DNA of 64,000 nt from Deltaproteobacteria bacterium (GTDB taxonomy: Bacteria; UBA10199; JADGCS01). Location: the NCBI GenBank assembly GCA_024233595.1, contig JACKPK010000003.1:1-64000 (forward strand). Direction: 5' to 3'. The translations under genes were made by a program, and so were the position numbers. This document shows, one piece after another, positions 16,266 through 24,948 of this stretch; position 1 is the first letter of the stretch; each line of letters opens with the position of its first letter. The notes below the pieces were generated by a model that ran no database searches, was not told the origin of the DNA, and saw only the letters and a list, made by a program, of their open reading frames with translations.

Positions 16266-17328
16266 AGAAGAGAGTCTTCCTAAAAAATTTTTTCGCAAAG
16301 AGCTGGTCGATGCTTCGCTTTACCGTGTTGAAGAGCACTTGGGCACAAAGCTTGATCAAAACGAATCCCCTTGGGATTTGCCCATGGATGTCAAAGTTGC
16401 GATCACTGAAGAATTATTAAAGCGCGATTGGAATCGCTACCCTTTGGCGATCATGGATCAAACCAAGGAAGCGCTTGCCAATGATCTTGCTGTTAGACCA
16501 AGTCAGGTGTCCATTGCTAATGGTTCTAATATTCTCATTCAGGCTTTGATCATGAGTGTGCCTGTTGGGGCAAAGGTGTTAATTGTTGACCCAACCTTTT
16601 CTGTCTACGAAGCTTGTGCCAAACAACTTGGTCGTAAAATAGTTAAAGTGCCCCTAAGTGAAGCTTTTGAGCTTTTAACGGAGCGCATGCTCAAAACCAT
16701 AAAAAAAGAAAAACCAAGTTTGATTTTTATTCCCAACCCCAATGCCAACACCGGCAGTCTTTTCGAAAAGAAAAGTCTGTACCGCATTATTCAAATGGCT
16801 GCTTGTCCTGTTGTTATTGATGAAGCTTATTTTCCTTTTTCGGACGAAACCGTTTTGGGCTGGTTGCAAGACTTGCACAACATGATGGTCCTAAGAACTT
16901 ATTCCAAAGCTTATGGATTGGCTGGGCTGCGTTTAGGAGCGCTCATTGGTCACGAAGATTTGGTTTTGCAAATCGAAAAGCAATTAATGCCTTTTCGTAT
17001 GAACATCCCTTCTTTGGTGGCCATGCAGCATGTTTTAAAACACCCCGATCTTGTTAAAGAGCGCGTGGATGTTTTGTTAAAAGAACGCGCGCGTGTTTTT
17101 TCTGCCTTACAAAAAATCGAGGGCATTCAAGTTTTTCCATCGGAAGCCAATTTTCTTTTGATCAGAGTGCAAGAACCCGCAGCGCTTTTTGATCAGCTTT
17201 TGCAAGAAAAGGTCATTGTGCGCTTGGTGGACGATGGCGAGGCTTTAAAGGGCTGTTTGCGGATCAGCATTGGGACAGCAGAAGAGAATGATCAATTCTT
17301 GGCAGCTCTAAAAAAGACTGTGGGTTAA
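16252..17328 (+). CDS. hisC: Histidinol-phosphate aminotransferase (HisC-like)
   Basis: The 358-residue fold-type I aminotransferase has LDQNESPWDLP near the N-terminus, FIPNPNANTGSL, and the PLP-lysine motif LRTYSKAYGLAGLRLG. An RISIGTAEEN segment near the end contains the substrate-phosphate-binding Arg. It would convert imidazole-acetol phosphate to histidinol phosphate; broader aromatic specificity is possible, because no other his gene is present here. Its start lies 14 bases inside rpe, implying cotranscription. Confidence 0.88.
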   Translation: MAVSKEESLPKKFFRKELVDASLYRVEEHLGTKLDQNESPWDLPMDVKVAITEELLKRDWNRYPLAIMDQTKEALANDLAVRPSQVSIANGSNILIQALIMSVPVGAKVLIVDPTFSVYEACAKQLGRKIVKVPLSEAFELLTERMLKTIKKEKPSLIFIPNPNANTGSLFEKKSLYRIIQMAACPVVIDEAYFPFSDETVLGWLQDLHNMMVLRTYSKAYGLAGLRLGALIGHEDLVLQIEKQLMPFRMNIPSLVAMQHVLKHPDLVKERVDVLLKERARVFSALQKIEGIQVFPSEANFLLIRVQEPAALFDQLLQEKVIVRLVDDGEALKGCLRISIGTAEENDQFLAALKKTVG

Positions 17329-17431
17329 GCAGCGCACTTTTTTTGTGAGAATCGTGTTTGGACCGGCTCTGCCCATTGCAATTTTTTTGTTCCAAGGTTT
17401 AGTCTCAGGTTAAGTTTTTTTTGGAGGTTTT

Positions 17432-18994
17432 TTGAAGATCGGCGTCATCGACATGGGCACCAACTCCTTTCATTTTATTCTCGCGAGGCTTTCGCCTTCG
17501 GCACATTTTGAAGTCTTGCTTCGCGATAAAGAAATGGTTGGTCTTGGCAAAGGAGCCATGGTGACAGGCGAGCTAGAACCCGAGGCCATGGAAAATGCCT
17601 TAGAAACCCTTAAGCGTTTTTTGTATTTAGCGCAAAAGCGAGGAGCCGATCAAATCATTGCCATTAGTACTTCTGCGGTGCGTGAGTCTAAAAACGGCGG
17701 TGATTTTTTAGATCGCATCAAAAGAGAAACCAAGCTCAAGGTTCAAATCATCACAGGGCAAGAGGAAGCGCGTCTGATTGGTTTGGCGGTTCAAAAAAGC
17801 TTTGTGTTTTCATCACAAAAAAATCTGATCATGGATATTGGTGGTGGTAGCACCGAACTGATTTTATCAGACTCTAAAAAAAATCTTTGGTGCGAAAGCG
17901 TAAAACTAGGTTCAAACCGTTTGTCGCAGGCTTTTGTATTGAGCGACCCTCCAAAAAATTCAGAAATTAAAAAATTAGAAGCGGCTATTAAAGAAGAAAT
18001 TTCTGTTTACGAAAAACCCATTCGTAATTTTAAGCCTGACTGTTTGGTTGGCACCAGTGGCACTTTAGAATGTGTGTTCCGCATGTTGCAAAAAATGCAT
18101 GGTCACAAAGATTCTCAACATGAGTATTTGGCAAAAGATCTTATGGATCTTTATGGTTTTCTAAAAACAAAAAAACTTTCTGAGCTAGAAAAAGTCAAAG
18201 GGCTCGATAAAAAAAGAATCAAAATGATTGTGCAGGGCGCGGCCATTGCAAAAGTGGCTGTTGATTTATTTGGCATCAAAACCTTTCGTGTTTGTGACCA
18301 AGCTTTGCGCGAAGGCGTGCTGTACGATTTTATAGAAAAAAACGAAGACGCTTTAAAAATCGAAGAAAAAATACCAGACCCAAGAAGACGTAGTGTGCGT
18401 GCTCTTTTGCGGCGCTTTCCTGAATTCAAAGAACACTGCAAGCATGTGGCGTTTATGTCTTTGCGTTTGTTTGATGATCTTTTGCCTTTGCATGGTCTTG
18501 GCGCGCCGGAACGCGAGCTGTTAGAATTCAGTGCGCTTTTACACGACATTGGCTACGCGGTGAGTTACCGCAAACATCATCAACACAGTTATTATCTGAT
18601 TCAAAATGCTAATCTCATTGGGTTTTCGCCCGAAGAAATTTCTATCATTGCGTCTATTGCTAAACTGCATCGAAAATCAGTTTCGCCACGCGATATTGAA
18701 GAATTAGCTCTTAGTTTGGAAAACAAAGAAAAGGTTTTGTGTTTGGCCGGATTGTTACGCATAGCTGATGCCTTGGACCGTTCGCACAATTCTTTAATAG
18801 AAGATGTTGCTGTTTCTTTGGAGAAAAAACAAATTGTGATTGAGCTTGAGACAAACTTTGATGTGCAGTGGGAAATTCACGAAGCCAAGAAAAGACAGGA
18901 TTTGCTCGAAAGTGTTTTTAATAAAAAGGTGATTTATGAGACAAAAAGGCGCAACAAGCGCAAATCTAAAAAAGAAGCACGAGTATCCCGGTAA
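17432..18994 (+). CDS. ppx: Ppx/GppA exopolyphosphatase-like phosphatase with HD domain
   Basis: The 520-residue protein has the ASKHA-fold Ppx/GppA domain at the N-terminus: IDMGTNSFHFILARL, STSAVRES, GQEEARLIG and IMDIGGGSTELIL. A C-terminal HD-type helical domain contains LLHDIGYAV and YRKHHQHSYY. Such enzymes hydrolyse polyphosphate or pppGpp. The start is TTG (17432) with GGAGG at 17423-17427. Its last 59 bases overlap a thymidylate-kinase-like gene in another frame, the first of a chain with the second kinase-like gene and sixA. Confidence 0.9.
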   Translation: MKIGVIDMGTNSFHFILARLSPSAHFEVLLRDKEMVGLGKGAMVTGELEPEAMENALETLKRFLYLAQKRGADQIIAISTSAVRESKNGGDFLDRIKRETKLKVQIITGQEEARLIGLAVQKSFVFSSQKNLIMDIGGGSTELILSDSKKNLWCESVKLGSNRLSQAFVLSDPPKNSEIKKLEAAIKEEISVYEKPIRNFKPDCLVGTSGTLECVFRMLQKMHGHKDSQHEYLAKDLMDLYGFLKTKKLSELEKVKGLDKKRIKMIVQGAAIAKVAVDLFGIKTFRVCDQALREGVLYDFIEKNEDALKIEEKIPDPRRRSVRALLRRFPEFKEHCKHVAFMSLRLFDDLLPLHGLGAPERELLEFSALLHDIGYAVSYRKHHQHSYYLIQNANLIGFSPEEISIIASIAKLHRKSVSPRDIEELALSLENKEKVLCLAGLLRIADALDRSHNSLIEDVAVSLEKKQIVIELETNFDVQWEIHEAKKRQDLLESVFNKKVIYETKRRNKRKSKKEARVSR

Positions 18995-19685
18995 ACTCAT
19001 TATTGTAGAAGGCATTGATGGCAGTGGTAAATCCACGCAGATGTATCTTTTGCAGCAATGGTTAATCGCACAGGGTTACCCCGTGTTTCGAACAGAGTGG
19101 AACTCTTCGATTCTTGTCAAAAAAATGACCAAAGAAGGTAAGAAAAAGAAGAACCTCACTCCGCAAACGTTTAGCATCATTCACGCGGCAGATTTTGCAG
19201 ATCGTCTGCAGTTTGAGATTTTACCACCACTTAAAGCGGGTATGATTGTCTTGGCTGATCGCTATGTTTACACGGCCTTTGCGCGCGATGGTGTGCGTGG
19301 GGTGAATCCACAGTGGATTCGGAATCTATACCAATTTGCTGTGAAGCCCGATTTGGCATTTTATTTTAAAACCCCCATTCAGGTTTCTATTGATCGCATT
19401 TTGAGTGGTCGTCCTAAATTAAAATATTACGAAGCTGGCATGGATTTGAATTTGGCTCCCACTCCTGAAGAGAGCTTCACTATTTTTCAAACGCGCATCC
19501 TGAAAGAATACCAAAAAATGATTAAAGAATTTGGTCTGACAGTCATGGATGCCACAAAAGAAATCAACGAGCAGCAAACGCTCATGCGCGAAATTGTAAC
19601 CAAAGAGCTAAAAGGGTTTACAACCAAAAGGAGAAATTATGAGAGGCGGCAGAAAGTATTTTGGCGAAGGTTTGGGTTATCTTGA
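18936..19685 (+). CDS. Thymidylate-kinase-like P-loop kinase, first of a tandem pair
   Basis: The 249-residue protein has a canonical P-loop EGIDGSGKST (about 25-34), FADRLQFEI and DRYVYTAFARDGVRG, the position of the TMK DR(Y/F) motif. A distinctive YYEAGMDLNLAPTPEESF follows, and the C-terminus is basic. It belongs to the TMK superfamily but departs from ordinary dTMP kinase around the LID and substrate region, so the substrate is uncertain. The ATG overlaps ppx by 59 bases but is backed by an AAAAGGTGA ribosome site. Its tail overlaps the next paralogue by 47 bases. Confidence 0.82.
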   Translation: MRQKGATSANLKKKHEYPGKLIIVEGIDGSGKSTQMYLLQQWLIAQGYPVFRTEWNSSILVKKMTKEGKKKKNLTPQTFSIIHAADFADRLQFEILPPLKAGMIVLADRYVYTAFARDGVRGVNPQWIRNLYQFAVKPDLAFYFKTPIQVSIDRILSGRPKLKYYEAGMDLNLAPTPEESFTIFQTRILKEYQKMIKEFGLTVMDATKEINEQQTLMREIVTKELKGFTTKRRNYERRQKVFWRRFGLS

Positions 19686-20334
19686 TATCTCCAAGGTAAA
19701 AGGCCACCTCATTGTTTTAGAAGGCACCGATGGTGTGGGGCGTTCCACACAAATGGAGTTGTTGCAAAGCTGGTTAGAGGTCAAAGGTTTTGGCGTTGTG
19801 ACAACTGGTTGGACGCGTTCCAATTTAATGAGTCGTTCTATCGAGATGATCAAGCAAGGCAATATGGTCGATGGCCGGACTTATTCTTTGCTTTACGCCA
19901 CTGACTTTGCGGATCGTCTTGAAAACCAAATCATCCCGGCTTTGCGTTCGGGTTTTGTGGTGCTTGCCGATCGTTACGTGTACACGGCTTGGGTGCGCGA
20001 TATGGTGCGTAGCGGTGGTGATCAGTGGATCAAAGACGTTTTGAGTTTTGGTTTGATTCCCGATTTGGTCATGTATTTGCGTGTGGATGTCGACACGCTC
20101 ATTCACCGCGTGATCGAATTTGGAGGCATGAATTACTGGGAGTCGGGCATGGATTTGAACTTAGCCGACAACATCTACGACAGTTTTCGCAAATACCAAA
20201 TGCGTCTGATCAAAACTTATGACGAGGTGGCAAAGGAACAAGGCTTTGAGATTGTGGATGCTCGTAAAGATGTGATGACCTTGCACGAAAAAATCAGGCA
20301 GAAGGTTGCCGAGCAATTAAAGATAGAGGTTTAA
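19639..20334 (+). CDS. Thymidylate-kinase-like paralogue with altered P-loop (Lys to Arg)
   Basis: This 231-residue paralogue of the preceding gene shares FADRLENQIIP, DRYVYTAWVRDMVRSG and WESGMDLNLADNIYDSF. Its Walker A reads EGTDGVGRST: the nucleotide-binding Lys is replaced by Arg. That change usually weakens or abolishes phosphoryl transfer, so this copy may be regulatory, form a heterodimer, or use a different substrate. The start has a strong AAGGAGAAA site despite the 47-base overlap with the first copy. sixA follows 1 base after the stop. Confidence 0.82.
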   Translation: MRGGRKYFGEGLGYLDISKVKGHLIVLEGTDGVGRSTQMELLQSWLEVKGFGVVTTGWTRSNLMSRSIEMIKQGNMVDGRTYSLLYATDFADRLENQIIPALRSGFVVLADRYVYTAWVRDMVRSGGDQWIKDVLSFGLIPDLVMYLRVDVDTLIHRVIEFGGMNYWESGMDLNLADNIYDSFRKYQMRLIKTYDEVAKEQGFEIVDARKDVMTLHEKIRQKVAEQLKIEV

Positions 20335-20335
20335 A

Positions 20336-20800
20336 ATGCGTTTTTTTGTTTTACGACACAGCGAGGCTGAGCCTAAAGGTGGCGACAAAGTCGATCACGA
20401 ACGGCGTTTGGTGGCCTCTGGAGAAGCCAGTGCTTATCGTCAGGCTAAGAAACGCATTAGTCAACTTGATGGCTTGGAGGCTATTTTAACAAGTCCCGCT
20501 TTGCGCGCCAAAGAAACAGCCGACATTTTTGCTTCGGTTTTAGGAAAGCCAGAAATTGTGGAGGAGTGTGATTTTTTAAATCCCATTTCGGAACCGATGA
20601 CCATCCTTCGTGAATTGCGTCGTTACCAAGATCGAGAAAACATCATGGTTGTTGGGCACGAGCCCAATCTTTCCCAAATTGTGAGCTTGCTGATTTCTGG
20701 AACCAATATGGCGAGCATTCGTCTTAAAAAATCAGGATTGGCTGTTTTGGATGTTGCTGAGTTTAGCCCGGGTTATGGTCGTCTGCGAAAATTATATTAA
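20336..20800 (+). CDS. sixA: SixA-type histidine phosphatase (second copy)
   Basis: The 154-residue protein has the catalytic LRHSEAE near the N-terminus, LTSPALRAKETADIF in the middle and VVGHEPNLSQIVS with the second catalytic His. It is a short histidine-phosphatase of the SixA group. It starts 1 base after the second TMK-like gene and is the last member of the ppx/tmk/tmk/sixA chain. It is only distantly similar to the SixA at 12801-13253, so a different substrate is likely. Confidence 0.87.
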   Translation: MRFFVLRHSEAEPKGGDKVDHERRLVASGEASAYRQAKKRISQLDGLEAILTSPALRAKETADIFASVLGKPEIVEECDFLNPISEPMTILRELRRYQDRENIMVVGHEPNLSQIVSLLISGTNMASIRLKKSGLAVLDVAEFSPGYGRLRKLY

Positions 20801-20805
20801 TAAAC

Positions 20806-21174
20806 TTAGCTGCAGCCTTTGTGTGTTAAGCACATTTGCAGACATTCTTTGCGTTGCGGGTTGGCTTCGTCATAGTTGCTGATGCAACCGTTAGTGCAGT
20901 TTGCACAAAAGTCATTTTCATTTCCAAAAAATTGATCACAAGTTTTAAGACCGGTTTCAAGGTTTGCCAGGCAAGCCTTTTTTTGTTCGGCTTTGGCGGC
21001 ATCAGCAAAAAGAACGTTGCACTTTTGCACCAAGAGTTTTTGGAGTTGGTCGCGGCATTCTTTTTTTGAAGTGGGCATTTGGCTAAATGCGTTTGTTGCA
21101 AAAATAAAAATTGAGCACAGTGAAAGCACAAAAATTATTTTTTTTGTCCAAATAGAAGACTGATTTTTATTCAT
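20806..21174 (-). CDS. Small secreted cysteine-rich protein
   Basis: I chose the ATG at 21174 (MNKNQSS), giving 122 residues; a longer frame begins at 21195. A signal peptide spans about residues 10-32 (KKIIFVLSLCSIFIFATNAFSQ). The mature part of about 90 residues carries ten cysteines in spaced pairs (DFCANCTNGC, ECLQMCLTHKGC), suggesting disulfide bonding or metal binding in the periplasm. I recognise no family. Its start overlaps the stop of the upstream lipoprotein gene by 8 bases, so the two are probably translationally coupled and functionally related. Confidence 0.7.
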   Translation of the reverse strand: MNKNQSSIWTKKIIFVLSLCSIFIFATNAFSQMPTSKKECRDQLQKLLVQKCNVLFADAAKAEQKKACLANLETGLKTCDQFFGNENDFCANCTNGCISNYDEANPQRKECLQMCLTHKGCS

Positions 21175-22936
21175 CGCTTGATCCATCGTAATCATAGGTT
21201 TTTATAACGGATTGATCGTCGTCATCGCTGCCTTTGTCTAAAATCACAACGTCAGTATTGGCCGCATCGTGAAAAAAGCCAATGGGATTTTCTCCAAAAA
21301 ACTCTTCAGAAGGCGATGGTGGCGAGGTGTTGCTGCTCAGGCTCAAAACGCGCGAGCCCGATGAGTCTTCTCCAAGAACCAAAAGAACTGTTTTGGAAAG
21401 ACTGCTACTAGGTAAGACTGCCACAAAGGCCACTTTGTCTATGGCATCCGATGGTGTTGTGAACCCAGAACCAACGTTGGTGGCAAAGTGATCATTGCAT
21501 TTGTTTGCGGCATCTTTTGTTTTGCTGCTGTCAAAAAGGATCTCGCCGTTGGTCAAACAATTGAGTGTTGCGCCAAGAATGTTAACAATAGAAAGGCTCT
21601 GTTCGTTAGGTTTGAACACGCTCAAGATATTGGTGCCGCTGTTGTGATAGCGCAATTCGCCGGAAGTGCTGCCAAGATTCAGGCTTTGAAAGGAGCCTGA
21701 AAAATCGATTGAAGAGTAACAAAGAGAATCCGAAGAAAGCCAAGGTCTGCGAATCACAACGTAGTTTGATGTTGTGGGGGTCGAGAGTTTTAATAAGAAA
21801 GCCAGAAAATTATCTGGAGTGAAAATGGTGTCGATGCTGTCCAGGGTCACGCTGCTGCTGGTGCCCAAGATGCTTTGAAAGTCTGCCGAAATATAAGGGT
21901 TACGCATGACGATTTGATCACTGTTAACCAGATGCCCTGATTCAACATCGTTGATGTCATCGACAAATTCGATGGTCAGGAATTCAGCGCCAAATTCTTC
22001 GTCGCCGTGTGAGAGAAAAATACGTGTGTAGGTTTTTGTGCTTGAAGAAAATAGTGAATCCGAAAGGCAGTAGTCGCTGTCTGTTTTTGTATCGGTCATG
22101 GTGCCGACCAAATTGGCTTCTGCAATGGCGAGTCCTTCGGAATCCACAAGTTCATAATAGTCTAGGTCAATGCCAGAGCTGGTCGATGTGACCTTGCCAA
22201 CGTAGGTGCCACTTTCTGTCGAAATAAAAACGTACTCGTTATCATTGTGGTCGGTGAATGATTCGATTTGGGTGATGGTGTCGTTATCGGGAGCATCAAC
22301 ATCAAAGGAGGCATTGGTATCAATATCAAATCCTTTGAGTGTGTTGTCGCTTGTTAGAACAAGAGCAGATCGGTCGTTTGTTAAAAAAGATGCTTTTTCG
22401 ATGTCAAAATCAAGGCCTTGTGCACTGCTATCGGGTGTTTCTCCATAGGCTTGCACCTCTTCACAACCAGCATTGGGATCCAAGTAACCGATGATCAAAG
22501 AATCGGTCGCACCGGCGGGCACACGTAAGCTAAAACTACCATCGGTGTTGGCGGTCTTCTGGCATTTGTTATCGCCATCGAGTTCAGGACATTGTGGTAA
22601 TTCCGATTCACAAGTGGCCGCGTAAGCTTTGGGAATCAAATCGATCAAGCCCGGCAATTGTGGAAGCGAGAGTGAAGCAGAAGACGAAACAACTTCGATG
22701 GTCACAACGCCTGAATCCGGTATTTGAGAAGAAGATGATCCTTGTACCACGACAAAACCCTGGCTGTCAGGTGAGGACACTTGGATGTCGTCTGAAGGTG
22801 GGGGAATGGATGCTTGTGGCAGAGCGCTGCCGCCAGTTCCACAAGAGATCAAGCTGCCAACAAAGAGCAAAGACAAAAGCTGCCACCACGTCCTAAAAAA
22901 GGAGCGAATTGCCAAAAGCGATAGAGATTGGAACAT
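21167..22936 (-). CDS. Large secreted lipoprotein with beta-propeller-like C-terminal region
   Basis: The 589-residue protein begins with a long signal sequence ending in the lipobox LISC (Cys at about 32). A Ser-rich linker and a Cys-containing segment follow (AATCESELPQCPEL...NTDGSFSLRVP), then repeated beta-strand-like units such as NDRSALVLTSDNTLKGFDID and KVAFVAVLPSSSLSKTVLLVLG, suggestive of a propeller. It is the intact paralogue of the broken gene at 1729-3996. Function is unknown; surface or periplasmic anchoring is likely. The small cysteine-rich gene overlaps its 3' end. Confidence 0.75.
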   Translation of the reverse strand: MFQSLSLLAIRSFFRTWWQLLSLLFVGSLISCGTGGSALPQASIPPPSDDIQVSSPDSQGFVVVQGSSSSQIPDSGVVTIEVVSSSASLSLPQLPGLIDLIPKAYAATCESELPQCPELDGDNKCQKTANTDGSFSLRVPAGATDSLIIGYLDPNAGCEEVQAYGETPDSSAQGLDFDIEKASFLTNDRSALVLTSDNTLKGFDIDTNASFDVDAPDNDTITQIESFTDHNDNEYVFISTESGTYVGKVTSTSSGIDLDYYELVDSEGLAIAEANLVGTMTDTKTDSDYCLSDSLFSSSTKTYTRIFLSHGDEEFGAEFLTIEFVDDINDVESGHLVNSDQIVMRNPYISADFQSILGTSSSVTLDSIDTIFTPDNFLAFLLKLSTPTTSNYVVIRRPWLSSDSLCYSSIDFSGSFQSLNLGSTSGELRYHNSGTNILSVFKPNEQSLSIVNILGATLNCLTNGEILFDSSKTKDAANKCNDHFATNVGSGFTTPSDAIDKVAFVAVLPSSSLSKTVLLVLGEDSSGSRVLSLSSNTSPPSPSEEFFGENPIGFFHDAANTDVVILDKGSDDDDQSVIKTYDYDGSSDE

Positions 22937-23125
22937 GCTATACCTTGTGTGAGCCCGTAGCTTTATTATAGCGATTTGTCGTCGGTGCGGCTATAAGAAA
23001 TGCGTCTGTTTTTCCCTTATCATAGGACAACTTAGGACAGGGGTGGACACTGATTTGTGGCGCTTGATAAATCGCGGGCCCAGGGTTAGGGGCCACGATG
23101 AATTGACCAAATAAGAGGAGCACAA

Positions 23126-24118
23126 ATGACAGATCTGATTCATCCTAATGAAGCCTTGTTTTCTGGCGAAAAGCCATTCCCTGTTATCCCAAGCTGTGAA
23201 CACTTTGCGGGATCCGAAAAACTCATCGGCAAAGCCCTAGAAATGCAAAATAAAAAGGGCGGCATTTTTGATATCACCATGGATTGTGAAGATGGTGCGC
23301 CAGAAGGCCAAGAAAAAACACACGCCGAAATGATCGTGCGCATGCAGAATAGCGAGCTCAATCAGCACCGCATGAGCGGCGTGCGTATTCACGATTACAC
23401 AAGTCCTTATTGGAAACAGGATGTCGATATTGTGGTTCCTGGTTGTGGGCAGAACATTGCTTACATCACCATTCCTAAACCCACAGCAGCGTCACAAGTA
23501 AAAGAAATGATCACCTACATTCAGCAAGTGGCAGAGCAAGCGGGTTTAAAACGTGAGATCCCGATTCACGTGTTGATCGAAACGCATGGTGCTTTAGAAG
23601 ACGCGTTTGAAATCGCGAGTCTGCCTTGGATGCAAGTGTTGGATTTTGGTCTCATGGATTTTATTTCTGGTCATCACGGTGCTGTTCCTGATGCGGCCAT
23701 GAAAAGCCCTTTGCAATTTGATCACCGTTTGGTGGCGCGTGCTAAGTCTCGTGTGGTGGCGGCAGCGCTTCGTCATGGCATTGTGCCCGCGCACAATGTG
23801 ACCTTGGATTTAAAAGATCAGTACAAAACATACCAAGATGCCAAGCGCGCGCGCGAAGAGTTTGGCTTTTTGCGCATGTGGTCTATTTATCCCACTCAAA
23901 TTGATTCCATCACGCAAGCCATGTTGCCTGATTTTTCCGCTGTACAAAAAGGCGGCGAGATTTTGCTGGCGGCACAAAAGAACAATTGGGGACCCATTCA
24001 ATTTGCAGGCGATCTTCACGATCGCGCCACGTATCGCTATTACTGGGAGATCATCCAAAAAGCGCGGCTCTCAGGAATCAAATTGAGTGATTCTGTTGAA
24101 GATGCATTTTTTGGCTGA
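23126..24118 (+). CDS. HpcH/HpaI aldolase / CitE-like (malyl-CoA lyase family) protein
   Basis: The 330-residue TIM-barrel protein has the family's metal-ligand region (FDITMDCEDGAPEGQE), an Arg-containing strand (GVRIHDYTSPYW), LIETHGALEDAFEIASLPWMQ with the second acidic ligand, and LDFGLMDFISGHHG. Relatives cleave or form C-C bonds of citryl-, malyl- or methylmalyl-type CoA thioesters; the substrate here is not determined. A good AGAGGAG ribosome site precedes the ATG. The 3' end touches lolA, but the roles appear unrelated. Confidence 0.82.
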   Translation: MTDLIHPNEALFSGEKPFPVIPSCEHFAGSEKLIGKALEMQNKKGGIFDITMDCEDGAPEGQEKTHAEMIVRMQNSELNQHRMSGVRIHDYTSPYWKQDVDIVVPGCGQNIAYITIPKPTAASQVKEMITYIQQVAEQAGLKREIPIHVLIETHGALEDAFEIASLPWMQVLDFGLMDFISGHHGAVPDAAMKSPLQFDHRLVARAKSRVVAAALRHGIVPAHNVTLDLKDQYKTYQDAKRAREEFGFLRMWSIYPTQIDSITQAMLPDFSAVQKGGEILLAAQKNNWGPIQFAGDLHDRATYRYYWEIIQKARLSGIKLSDSVEDAFFG

Positions 24119-24125
24119 GGTCAAT

Positions 24126-24782
24126 TTGCTAAGGCGTATTATTTTTTGTAGCGTTCTCGGTTTGTTTTTTCTGAACAGCTCTTTTGTGTTGGCTGGTGTC
24201 GCCAAGGCAGTTGAGTCGCGCTACAATCAATTAAAAACCTGGCAGGCTCAGTTTGAGCAGCGAACTTTTGTCGAGATGGTCAAACAAGAAATGATCAAGT
24301 CTGGTCAGATTCAAGTGTTGCGTCCAAACCGTCTTAAAGTGTCTTACCAAAGTGTGCCGCAAAAAACGTATTTGTCCGATGGCAAAAATGTTTATGTCTT
24401 TAAGCAAGACGACGATGTGGCTTACGTTTTTGGTCAGGCAAAAAAAATCATTTCTCCTGAGGCTTTGAGCTTTTTGGGAGGATTGCAAAATCTCTCGGAT
24501 CATTTTGAAATTTTTGAGGACCTCAAACAGCCAGAAGGCAGTTATCAAATCAAAGACAAAAACCTAAAAATTTTAACCTTGTTGCCAAAAAGCAAAGACG
24601 CTTCGTTGCTGCGCATTACCCTGGGGGTCGATGCCAAAGAGCATTTGGTGAGAGAGGCCGTTTTGTTCACGGCCTCGGGCAATGTCTCTTATTATCGTTT
24701 TTCTGATACCAAAATTGACACGCCTCTTTCTGATAGCCTGTTTACCGTCCCCAAAGGCAAAAAATTACGTAAAATGAAGTAA
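24126..24782 (+). CDS. lolA: Outer-membrane lipoprotein carrier protein LolA
   Basis: The frame is open from 24087, but a TTG at 24126 preceded by GAGG (24117-24120) gives a proper signal peptide (LLRRIIFCSVLGLFFLNSSFVLAG), so I place the start there (218 residues). The mature part follows the LolA pattern: ESRYNQLKTWQAQFEQRTFVEM, SGQIQVLRPNRLKVSYQ, YLSDGKNVYVFKQDDD and SDSLFTVPKGKKL. LolA ferries lipoproteins across the periplasm, consistent with the several lipoproteins encoded here. It starts 7 bases after the CitE-like gene ends. Confidence 0.85.
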   Translation: MLRRIIFCSVLGLFFLNSSFVLAGVAKAVESRYNQLKTWQAQFEQRTFVEMVKQEMIKSGQIQVLRPNRLKVSYQSVPQKTYLSDGKNVYVFKQDDDVAYVFGQAKKIISPEALSFLGGLQNLSDHFEIFEDLKQPEGSYQIKDKNLKILTLLPKSKDASLLRITLGVDAKEHLVREAVLFTASGNVSYYRFSDTKIDTPLSDSLFTVPKGKKLRKMK

Positions 24783-24948
24783 ATTCATTCGCCGTTTGTT
24801 GTTGGTGCATAAAGCTCAGCTGGTTTTTAAGAGGGCTTACGCATCTTGTCGCCCCAGACGGTTTCCTGCTTGACGATCGGTATAAGAGAGGTAGAGGTGT
24901 TTCGGCTCTATTTTTTAGACAAATTGCATTGCTCTGCGAAAGGTCATC

